Below, piece by piece: positions 1-12,000 of a DNA stretch of 64,000 bases. The DNA lies in assembly GCA_910588905.1 (NCBI GenBank), contig CAJURZ010000003.1, positions 1-64,000 on the forward strand, in the 5' to 3' direction. A model generated the notes under the pieces. That model searched no databases. It was not told the DNA's origin and saw only the letters and a program-made list of their open reading frames with translations. Both the position numbers and the translations under genes were made by a program. The first letter of the stretch is position 1; every line of letters starts with the position of its first letter. The stretch comes from an uncultured Eggerthellaceae bacterium. GTDB lineage: Bacteria > Actinomycetota > Coriobacteriia > Coriobacteriales > Eggerthellaceae.

Positions 1-3000
1 CCGTCTTCAAGGACGTGCACCCATCCGCGAGCCTATCAGCTGTGATGGAGGCGCCTGCAGACGCACCTGTTCCGAAGCTTCCCTGTATCGTGAGGGCTGT
101 GAGCGAGGTCACCTCTGAGAACGCCCTCGTAGCCCGGGCATTGGCACCGCTCAAGCTCCCCGTGATGGATGCCCGCTCCACCTCTCCTCCGAACGCGAAG
201 CTCTCAAGGGAGGCACCCGCTCCTGTGAGCGAGTTCTCGATCACGCAAGAGGTGACGCCTGAGACCCCCGAGAGGGCTTGGCGCAAGGTGGCGTTCGCAC
301 CCGTGAACGACGAGCGTATGGCCACAGAGCCTATGGTGGCTTCCTGGGCGGCCAAGGTAGCAGACGCCCCCGTCCCCGTGAAGGACCCTTCGATCTCCAA
401 AGAGCCCAGGGTAGAGGCGGCGAACGCGCTCGTTGCGCTCATCCCTGCCTCCAGGAAGGAGCTCTTCATCTTCACGCTTGCGAAGGAGGCGCCTTTCAGG
501 ATGGAAGGCGCGGAGGGGGAGGTGTTGACCGCCGCCTGAGCGCCCACGCGAGTGAGCGTGAGAGCGCTCTCAGCTGCCCCGGACCCCGCATCGGCGAAGG
601 TCTCGCGCATCACCAGGCCCGGAGCGCCCACTGAGCGCAGGTGGACCTGAGAAAGCCCTGTACAGCCCGCAAATGCGCGGGTCATGTCAGAGAGACCAAG
701 GAACGCCTCACCCTCGGCGCCAGTAGCGCCCAGGGTGACATTCACCAGGTTGGTGCAGCCTTCAGCGAAGGACGGCGCCTTGATGACCTTGCCTACGCCG
801 AAGCCGCCCGCAGCGCCCCGCTTGGGCAGGGCCAGGCCCGCATCGGCGATGGTGGCCGTCATGGTGCTCTCGTCATCACCGCCAGTAGCGTCTACCTGAT
901 CCGTGACGCCGACAAGAGACGTACATCCGTACGCCATCCGAGACATATCGGTGATGCTGCTGGCATTCATGGAGGTGAGGTCGATATCCACCGCGCTCAT
1001 GGCGCCTTCGAAGACAGACACCATGGACTCATTAGCCGTGACACCGGGATATACCTTCACGCGGTTGTAGTCAGCATTGATGCCGCTGTCCCCCGCTCCC
1101 AGGGAAGACCAGGGCGCCGGGTCTGCGGTGGTGAAATTCCTCATAAGACCGCGAGAAGCAGCCGTTTCGCTACCGGGGTAGATGATGAGCGTACCGAACT
1201 GCTCGCCCGGCTTGCGGCGGATAGCCCACGCGACACCGATGCCGTCAACATCGGTTGCGGAGGTCACGCCCACGAAACCGCCCGTCAGAATGGTGCCGAA
1301 GCCCTCACCGGTACGACCCACGATGTTATCCATGGCAGACATATCCATGTTGGCCGTGTAGCGACGCGGTGTCCAGGACGTAGCCATGTTCTTGAAGGAG
1401 GCCAGATTGTTCACGGCCACCTTGCCGTTGAAACGATAGATCAAACCACGCGCAAAGTTATCCGGCTTGAAGGCCAGGTCGGAAGCCTGAGAAGGACCGC
1501 CGTAGACGTATACGGTGGCCGTTGCAGCCAACACGAACGAAGGTTCGCTTGTGGCTGATGCACGGCTCTCGAAGACACCGGGCAGCACGCGGGTGAAGCC
1601 GTTACCAATGTAGAACTTGAAGGCGTTGTTGTCGCCTTCCTGAGCCTCCTCGGGATTACCCGTAAGCGTGATGGACTTGTAGTTGGACTTCTCTATCTTG
1701 CTGGGAAGCTCAACGTTAGCGGCGTTGCCGATAGCGGTACCCGTCAGCTTGGTGTACATGTTATGGGACGTGGGTGCCAGCATGTCATGCATACCGGACG
1801 CACGTTCGCCATATCCATCATAGTTGCCCTCAACAGCCCAGGTGCCCACACCGGTCATGTCAAGATTGACCAGCTGGGGGCAGCCCGCGAAGCTGTAGCG
1901 GAGGTCCTTAGCGGAAGGCGTAGAGCTCATCTCAGAAGAGGGCATCTGGGTGCCGTTCGCCACCCAGGGGTCAGCCTCTTGGTCAGGATTGCCGTTGGCA
2001 TCCTTGGGCAGAGACAGATCAACGCTCTTCAAGTTGGTGCAGTTCTGAGCGAAGCCGTAGAAGGAGGGCTTGCTCATATTGAGGACGCCTCTGTTGCCAT
2101 TGGCATCCAAGAGCGTCTTGGAACCCAGGATGTTGGGCAGGTTCACCTGAACGACCTGGGAGGAAGACACCATGTAGGAGAAGTCAGAAATACGGGTGGT
2201 ATCCCAGTTCTCGGGCAGGGCGATAACGCCTTCGCGAATATTCGGCCAATTGCCGGAGGAGGAACCTGCATTGTCAAAGCTCACCGAGTCAGGCACGCGA
2301 CTAACCGTACCTGTGTAGGCTTTCTCACCCACATAGTAGGAATCGTCCATGGCGATATTACGCGTCACGCGTGCCGTACCCATGAACATAGAGGACGCGG
2401 AAGCGTTGGTGACCATCTCACCCTGGCGGAGACCCATCTGGGGCATACCGCGCAGATCGATGATGTTGGCACCGGAGTTAGCGCAGAGACCGTCTGCGGA
2501 CACCAGATAGCGGGACAAGTCAGAGGAGTTCGTCCACTGGATCTTGGCCGTGCGCGTCTGGGCGGTGATAGATAGGTTGTTGTTGGCATCCAGTTCGATG
2601 CCGGAGGTGAGGGAGCCTTCGAAGAGGCTGGTGGCATCGGCACCCGGGCCGCCCACGTTGCTGAGAGTGATCCAGCGGTCATCATCCTGGGTTGACCGCT
2701 CGCGCGTGGTGCCCACGTAGGCCAGCATAGAGTTCAGGATGGCGTTCTCGCCGGTGCCGACGTGGGACAGCTGGAGGTTGCCCATGTTCTTGGCGTTATA
2801 GAACATCCGTGCGAGAGAGGCACCATCGCCATTGCCGAAGTTCTCCATGGGTCGATCCGTGTATTCGCCACAGGTCCAACGGAGACTGGTTCCCTCGAAC
2901 ATGGAGTCAAGGTAGGCCCCTTCGCCATTGAAGGAGTTAAACAGATAAATGACACCATTTTCTTGGAGGTGCGTAGTCAGCGGCTCCACATAGGCCACAT

Positions 3001-6000
3001 TGCCGCCCGTGAACTGGAACGCGCCCGTAAAGGTGACCCGAGAAGCCGTCTGGGCCACGTTGTTGATCTTGATCGTAGTGAGGTTCGGGTTGTCTGCTGC
3101 GAAGTAGGAGAAGTCTGCTCCCATAGACGTAGCATCAGCCGCTCCAGCCACTTCGAAATCACGCAGATCAATGGAGGTCATCTTGGATTCCCTACCACCC
3201 GAGAAGGCGCGCGTGCCGAACTGGACCCCGGAGAGCTCCCACTTCCGGTAGGGATCATCGTCCGTAGGCAGCGTGGCAATAGCGGAGAAACCGGCCGCCT
3301 CTGCCGGAGGATTCTTCTTGCCGTCTTGCTCAGCGTTACCGGAAAGCACCATAGCCAGAGCGGTGCGCTTCGTCTGGCTGCTCAGCTGAACGCTGGGCAG
3401 GCTGGCATCGCCCTCAGCCAGAGAGGTTATGTTGGTAGTGGAGGCATCAACCGTGAGGTTGGTGAGGTCTATAGAACGGGCGTTCGCCATGCCCTGGAAG
3501 GCACCTTGCAGGCTGCTGCCGGCATAGACGCCGGGGAACACCATGACGCGACCGACCGTCTCAGCCAGTGGCAGTCGTGCATCGGAGGACTCATCCCGCG
3601 TGGGAACACCCATGCCCGCGGTGCGCCCAGCCCAAGGAGCCGGGTTGTCGTCTGTAAAGGCACGCATGCGACCCTGAGCATACTTGTTGCTGCCCTCAGC
3701 ATAGACATTGGGATAGATGAGCAGGGTGGCATCACCCGCGTTCTTGGCCTGATAGGCCTCGTCCCCAGAGTGGGGGCTGCGGATCACCCAAACAACAGAG
3801 GCAACACCCAGCTGCTTCGCAACGTCATTCGGTTGCTTGTTGGGGTCAGATTCGCCCACGTAACCGCCCGCGATGATGGTACCGAAGGCATCTTCGTAGA
3901 TGGTGCCGAAGGTAGAACCCATGTTCGCATAGCCGATGTTGTACTCCTGGCCGGACCAGATGCCCATGTAGGCCAGAGCATCGCTGTCAGAAGGCTTGAT
4001 CTCACCGGTGTAGCGATAGGTGGTGGTGCCCAGGCGCGCATTGGGGCAGAGCATCAAGTTGATGATGGATTGCGGACCGCCGTGGACAGAGATGCTGACG
4101 TTGGAGGCCAGCACGTAATTGGGGTTGGCTGTGGTGGATTCGCGGTTCCAGAAGAAGCCGTTGAGCACCTTCTGGAATCCCGGACCGATGGTGATGGAGG
4201 GCTCCGGGTTGGTCTGAGCGGAGTCAGAACCATCCTCGGTGACCAGCTGCGTGCAGCCATCGAACATGTTGTACTGCATGGCGCGGATCTCACCGTAGTC
4301 AGACGTGTTGCCCGCCATGGTGGCCGTGCCCAAGCCCATCAGGTCAAGGGTGTGGAGCTTCTCGCAGTCTTGGAACATGAAACGCATGTCCGTAGTGGAC
4401 CCGATGGTGGACGGGTCAGTGGTGCCCAGCGTGATGTTGGTCACATTGGTGCATCCCTTGAACAGTGAGTTCATGGAGGCACCCGCCGTTTCAGCCGGCC
4501 CCGGTACCTTGGAGGTGGACAGATTGGAGATATTCACCTGGGTGAGGCCCGTGCAGTCTTGGAACAGGCTGTTCATATTAGACACGGCTGACATATCTGC
4601 GGTAGCGCTGAACGTCACCGCGTTCTTGCTGGTAGCACCGGACGCCCCATTAGTGATAGCTTGCTGGAGAGAGGTGCAGCCGATGAACATCTCGGAGATG
4701 TTCGCTGCATACTTGTTCGTGGTGCCGGACAGATCGATCTGCTTGAGGTTCGTGCAGTTGGCGAACATCCGGGAGCTATCACCGGGCTGGATCTCCTTCC
4801 TGTCAGCAGGCACCGTCCACCAAAAACGCGCAGATGCATTGGCGTTCTGGAAGCTGTCTTCGAAGAGCCCTGTGAGGATAGGACCATTAGAGAGGGATTC
4901 CTCGAAGTAGGCTCTCACGGCAGCGTTCGACGGGAAGACGGTGCCGCTGCCATCTACAGCGCCCATGGTGTTCTTGAACGCATTGGTGAGGTCTGCATTC
5001 GGAGCCGTGACCGTCTGGTAGAAGAGAACGTCCTGAAGGCGCACTGCCCCCTGGAAGGCGGAGGTCAGGTTGGCCCCTTCGCCATTGAGGGAGTAGTTGG
5101 AGACGACCGTTTTCAGCTGGTCAGCACCCTGAGCGAAGGAGACCAGCGTGGGAGCCGGACCGTTACCGAAGTTCTCCAGAGTCAAAATAGGCTCATCGCC
5201 GGAACCTGCCGTGCGGAAAGCGCCTTCGAACATAGAGGTGGCATCCAGTGAGGTGCTCGCTTGGTTGCCGAAGGTGTCAAGCTTGACGTTCTGGAGAGCA
5301 GTGCAGCCCGCGAACATGCGCGTGGCATCAGCCTTGCTCATGCTCGGGTCGAATTCGCCATAGTTCATCCAGCTGGTCAGATCGACCTTAGAAAGAGCGG
5401 TGCAGCCTTCGAACATCTCACGGGAGGAGATGACACCATGAATGCCATGGTTGATATAGCCGCCTGCCCCTTCGATGCGGTGAATGAAACTCACGCCATT
5501 CTGGTTGATGTCATCACCCGTGCTCACTTCAACGTTGTTGGTGAATCCGGTGAGTGCGGTACAGCCCGCGAACATGCGGTCCATATTGTGGAAATCAACT
5601 TGGTAGATCTTTGGATCTTCTTCCGTGCCATAGTTGGCGTTGAAGTCATCCTTGTAGTACATGTCATGGGCATCCGCGTGGGCCCACGTGTCAATGATCA
5701 TGTTGGAGAAATCAACGTTCTTGAGGTTGGTGCACCCTTCGAACATGGATTCCATATATTTGTTCGCAGCAACGTGATCATAGATCTTGGCCTGACCGAA
5801 GGTTTCGGCGTACCCCACATCATTGTGAGCGCCGGGCTTCGTCCAGGGAGCTGCGTTGAATTCGAGACCAGACCCCTCAGTAGCACTGGCGGTGATGAAG
5901 TTGTCGATGAGCACGACCTTGTCATCATCAGCGTCGAACATGTTGGGGTTGCGGTAGATGAGGAGCGTTGAGTTGTCGGCGTTCTGCTTCGCCGGATCAG

Positions 6001-9000
6001 CTTCGGTAGAACGGATGACCCACACCACGTAGTCAACGTGCTGGGGGTGCATCTCCGTGAAGCCGATGAAGTTGCCGGCCACGATGTTGTGACCGTAGGT
6101 GTCAGCGCCCACGTTGCCCAGAACATCGCCAATGTTGGAGAAGTCTAGGTTGTTGCCGTAGCCCATCTCCTGCCAGAACTCAGAGCGGAACAGCGCGTTC
6201 TTGTCAGACAGGAGCACGTGGCCGTCGAACCGGTAGCGGTCTTGGCCGATGGTGACATTGGGGCATTCCAGCAAGGCGTTGTTGCCGGAGTTGGATTCCG
6301 GACCACCGTAGATATAGACAGAAGTGTTGGGACGGAAGATGTAGCTGGGGAAAGTTGCCTGCGTAGAGCGGCACCAGAAGAAGCCGTTCAGGATCTTCGT
6401 CCAGCCAGGTCCGAGGTAGATGTTGTTCTCGTAGTCGTAGGACGTGGGCATGTTCCCAATGTGATCAGGGCTGCCCAGCTTAGTGCAGTTGTTGAACATG
6501 CCATGCATGCCTGACTGCATCTCACCATAGGAGTACTGGTCTCCCGGCACGTGAGAGGTGTCGATGCCGCGCAGGTCAAGCGTGGTGAGGTTGGCGCACC
6601 CCGAGAACATGAAGCGGAGGTCATTGGCCAACTGGAAGGGCTTGAGCAGCTCCGTTTCTGCGGTGGTGGTGTTGAGGTCAACCTCGGTGAGTGCCGCGCA
6701 GTTCTCGAACATGCGCGCCATGGACGTGGTAGGCCGCGTGTTGGCGTCGTTCACCAGGAAGTTGCGGAAGTTGGCCGTTTGGAGCGACGTCATGTTCGCG
6801 AAGGCGGCCTCAAGGCTGGTGACATTATTAAAAGTGTAGCCCGTAGCGAAGATGAGCGCATTCTCTTCTATGGCACCTGGAGTGGCATTGCTGTCGGGAG
6901 CTTGAGCCTCAACCTTAGTGATGCGACGCAGGCCGTTGAAAGCGTTGGCCATGGACAGGTCAGCCGTAACACCGGTGCCCGCGTTGGGACGGGTAGCCAT
7001 AGCAGGCAGATAGCGGAGGTCAAGACGGTTGATATTGGTAGCGCCATTGAACAAGCCGGACAGGTCATAGGCGGGCTTAGGCGCTTCGCCACCGGTGCCT
7101 GCAGCAAAGGTGACAGAAACATTGCGCGTTGCGTAGCCGCTGTTGGAGAAGGAGCTTGCGAACATATTGGTGAGCTTGGCGTTGCCTCCCGTAGCCAGGC
7201 CGTTCATGAGGAAGTTCACGTCACTCGTGGGGGTGAAGAACGGGTTCGCACCGATGTTCGAGAACATGCCCGTCAGATCAGCGTTGTTACCCGTGCCCAC
7301 TGCCGTGGTGTGCACCGTTGCCAGGGCGTCATCACCCATGAACATCTCTGTCAGGTTGGCACCTTCGCCCGAACCGACGTTCTCAAGGATAGCCGCTTGC
7401 AGGCCCTTGGCGTTGGCCACCATGCGGGTGAGGTTGGTGCCGTCACCCGAACCGATGTTCCTCAGGGTAAGGCTGGTGGTGGCGTTGGGGTACACCGTGA
7501 GGTCAGGCGTGAAGGCGCCCGAGAACATGTTGGAGAAGTTGCCGTCCGCGCCAGAGCCGAAGTTCTCCAGGACAACGCGGAAGTCATCGGAGGCTCCCGA
7601 AGGCCGCGATGAGGGAGAAAGAGCGTTGGCGAACATCATCTGAGCGGAAACATGGGTTGCGCCAGACGCACCATTCCCTTCGCCAGACACACCGGTCCCC
7701 AGGCGCATCTCTACCTCATGGAGGTTGGAGCAGCCCGCGAACATGCGATCGGCGTTAGTCAAGGTAGACAGATCCCAGTTGGCACCCAAGCGCACGCCGG
7801 TGCCCGGAGTGGCGGGCACAGTGGAGCCGGAGCCGAAGGTGTCGTTCATGAAGTCACCGGTGGTGCTGCCCGCTGCCAGTGCCACCCGCTGGATGGAGGT
7901 ATCGCCCTCGAACATGGAGGAGATGTTGGTGGTGGGCACGGGGTTGTCGTTGCCATCCGGCAGCTTGACGGAGATCTTCAGGTTGGACAGGTCAGCCCAC
8001 TTGAGGTTGGGCAGACCGGCGAACGCCTGGTAGAGGCTATCGGACGCGTACACGCCCGGCTCCACGTAGACGTTCTTGATCTCACTGGCCCAGCCTGCCG
8101 CCCAGGGTGCCGGGCGATTCTCAGAGAAGGACGCTAAACGTCCGAAGTTGGGCGTGGTGCCATCAGAGCTACCGGGAAGGCCGATGATGAGCGAGGTCTC
8201 CTTCGCCTCATTCTGACGAATGACGAAGACCACGTCGTTGGTATAGGAGGAAGACTGAGTTGGGTCATCGGTGTAACCCACCGGGCCGAAGCCCACCAGG
8301 TTGCCGCCGAACTGGGAACCCAAGTCCTGGACCAAGTCTTGCATAGCCGTGGGAAGGATCAGGTATTCCGCCTTGACCCAGGCAGCCATACGCTCGATGG
8401 CTTGAGCGTTGTCTAGGAAGATGGTGCCGTTGTAGACGTAGCGCTGGCGCAGTTCCGGATCGCTCTTGTCGTCTTCGGAGTAGGTGTTCGGACGACGCAT
8501 GATGTTGATCCAGTTGGAGGGACCACCATCAACGGAAACATCTACGCGCAGGACGTAGTTGGGGAACTGGTCGATGACGGGGCGGTTCCAGAAGAAGCCG
8601 TTGAGGACCTTCTGCCAGCCCGGACCTATCTTGATGCGAACCGTCTTGTTGAGAGCCTGATTCTCATCGGTGGGATCGATGTTGGTGGGGGGCTGGCCAG
8701 CAGCCGTATATATAGTAGTGATGTTGGGGCAGCCGACGAACATGTCCTGCATACCAGACTGGGCCGGACCGAAGGAAGCGTAGTCGCCGTTTACCAGACT
8801 CGTGCCAATGCCGGAGAGGTCGATGATGTTCGGCTCATCTGCCGTGCCGCCCTCACCCAGACGCGTGCAGCCCTTGAACATGGCCTGCAGTGAGGAGGCC
8901 GAGCCGTTCCAGGCCGTGTTCTCCACATGGGTGATGGATACCTTGCGCAGGTTGGACTGACCTTCGAACATAGAGGACAGGTTGACACCGGACTCAGAGG

Positions 9001-12000
9001 TGGACGAAGCCAGGTCAACAGCGCTGAACTCCATCAGCTGCGGCGTGCCCGCATCGGCCGGGATCTGGAACAGACCAGAAAGGTCTGTGGCTGTGGAGAA
9101 GTCAAGGCCACCCAGGTCGTTGATGGTGACCGTGGTCTGAGTAGGCTCAGGACCAGGCAGGTCAGGGTTGGGGTTATCGGTGTTGTTGCCGTCGGTGTTC
9201 TCGTCCGTGTTGCCGTCGGTGCCACCGTCGGGGGTGCCGGTGCCGCCGGTGGTGTCCCCGCCGGTGCCTTCGTCAGCTTCGCCTTCACCCGTTCCGCCGG
9301 GGTTCTCGGTGTTGGTCTCAGTGTTGCCTTCGGTATTGGTTTCCGTGTTCTCGGTGTTTTCCGTGTTGCCACCGGGGTTCTCAGTATTCTCAGTGTTGCC
9401 GCCCGGAACGTCCGGATTCTCCGGTTCGCTCCCTTCGGGCTGATAGAGCGTGTACTCATGCTCAGCGGAAACCTTCTGCAGGCCGGTCATGCCCTTGAAG
9501 AGATTGGGCGTGCCGTTGCGCAGGTTGATGGCCTGCTGACCGAGGAACACCACGTTGTTGATGGATTGCGGCGTGATGGCGTCTTCGTCAGCCAGCGTAG
9601 TGAGGTTGGCCTGCACCTGCCACGGAGCCAAGTTGGTGCCCGTGGTTGAGGGAGCTACGTGCTCGCCTTCGCCATAGGGAAGGATGATCAACGTGTACTG
9701 CTGGCCTTCATCAACATTGGGGTTGCGACGCACATCCCAGAAGATGCTGTTGGGGCTCCACTGGCGATAGATGTTGAAGTCGCCGTCCATGCGCGCCAGA
9801 ACGGAAGGACCGAATACCTTATTGATGTACTCTTCGTCTGTGGAGGTCTCTTCCACAACACGCGGTGCGGCATACGTTGCAGATCCGGTCTCTGTCTGAG
9901 CTTCCGGCTCAGCCTCCTCGGGGGATGCCGCCGCCGGAACGACCACCTGGCGGCTGCTCTGAGCCAGGGTCTGATTGTTCAGGGTGCGCGTGATGGTCAC
10001 CTCGGAGTCACCAGCTTCGTAGGCACGCACGGTGCCGTTGGTGGAGACGGAGATGTCCTGTGCAGAGTAGTTGTAGTCAGTAGCTACGCCCGCCTGCCTG
10101 AGGAGCTGCTGCCGCTCGGCCACCTCTGCGGCGGCCCGGTCAAGAGCCTCTTGCTGGGCAGTGAGCTGGGCTGCGCCTTCAGCGGCTGCGGCTGCGGCGG
10201 CTGCTTCGTCTGCAGCGTCTGCCTCAGCCACGGTTTGCGCCTGCTGTTGAGCGGTGGTTTGGCTGGCTGATGCGCCACCGATGACACCGGCAGCCATCTC
10301 CTGGGCACCCCCGGCGTTGGCCGCGTTGGAAGCGCTGGTGTTGCTAGCGGCTGCCCCGCCGATGATGCCAGCTGCGCCAGAACCCTGGGCGCTGTCAGCA
10401 GATCCGTTGCTGTTGGTTCCTGAACCAGCGTTCTCTGTAGTAGCGGAAACACCCATGTTGGCAGAGAAGATGTTCCCTGCAGAACCCTGCTCAAGGGTAA
10501 GAGGATCAACGGGCAGGCTGATGCTGTAGGACACCACTCTGTTGTTGGAAACGATGAGACCCTTCGCTGCGTTCCAAGCTGAGGACGTCTCCTGGGCATC
10601 GGGCACCAAGATGGTCACGCCCGTGCAACCGGTGAGCGCCGTTTCGGCCACCGTGCTCACGCTGCCGCGAGCCACGATCTTGGTGAGGTTGCCGCAGTTG
10701 GCGAAGGCTTCGCCCCCTACCGCCTGAAGCGTCTCAGGGAGCCAGATCTCAGAGAGCCCGGAATCCTTGAAGGCAGCATAGCCGATGGTGCGCAGGCTGG
10801 TACCCAGGTCCACGGTCTGGAGCTGAGTGGTGCCCTCGAAGGCGCTTTCACCGATAGTGCGCAGTGAGGCGGGAAGCGTCAGGGACTGGATGGGGGAACC
10901 CCGGAAGGATTCCTTCGCGATAGAGCTGACAGGATACGCCACATCACCGATGAATGCACTAGACGGAATGTTCAAAGAGGTGGCGAAGGTGGTACGACCA
11001 GACCAACCCACTTCCACCGTCATATCAGGAAGCAAGGTGAAGGTGAGACCAGCGGTGGCCGTGCCGGGAACCAGTTGCTCGTCCGGTGCCTGCAGCTGCA
11101 CGCTGCCGGAGATCTGGCCGTTCTCGTTCACCTCGGAGCCACCGGCAGATTCCAGGGTCTCCTGGCTACCGGCCTGACCGATCTGAGTGAAGCTGGTGAA
11201 TCCGGCTTCTGCCCACACCGCGGTCGCCTCTTCGTCAGTGGAGGCGAGGGCAACGGTAGCCTTTTCCACCGTCGCCTGCTCGAAGGCCGGTGGGGTGTTC
11301 TGCTGCTCTTCGTCATCGATGACCACCGTGGTCTGAGCAGCAATAGAGGTGATGACCGCCGGGCTGACGATGGAGCTCAGCTGAACAGCGCTGGCGGAGA
11401 AGGCACCCGCGTCAATGGTGGTCACGGGGAGAGCCTGATCATTCAAGGTGGCCGTTTCCGGGATCACTGTTGCGGTGCCCGCTGCGGCAGCGCGAAGAGC
11501 CACAGCCAGGGAGTCATCCTCTTGGCTCCGCAGCAGGAGGTCAGCCGTGGAAGTCAGATGGGTGTTGGCCTCAGGCACATGGAAGCCTGCAACGCCCTTC
11601 GCGTAGGGAGCAGCTTCGCTGAAGATCCCCGTGGCGTGTTCGGGCAGTTCCACGTTGCGCATGGCTGAAGGGATATAGGCAACAGTGACACCTTCGGCAT
11701 CCTGAACGGACTGCTCGAAATCGTTCGTCATGAGAAGAGTGCCCATGTGGCCCGCGAACACCGGATTGCCCACGTTCACTTCGATGGTCTTCAGACTCTG
11801 GAAGACAGCCAGAGCGTCTACATCTATATATGTAAGGGAGTCGGGGAGGAGGAGCTTCTCCAGAGCAGGGTTCTTGGCGGAGATGCCAGCCGCCCCCGCG
11901 CCGTTGCCCAAGAGGTGCATATCCTTGATGGATGCATCTGCATTGGGATCCGCGGCGTTCCGAGCCTGGGTGGCTGCGCGCTCACCAAGAGCCACTACCT

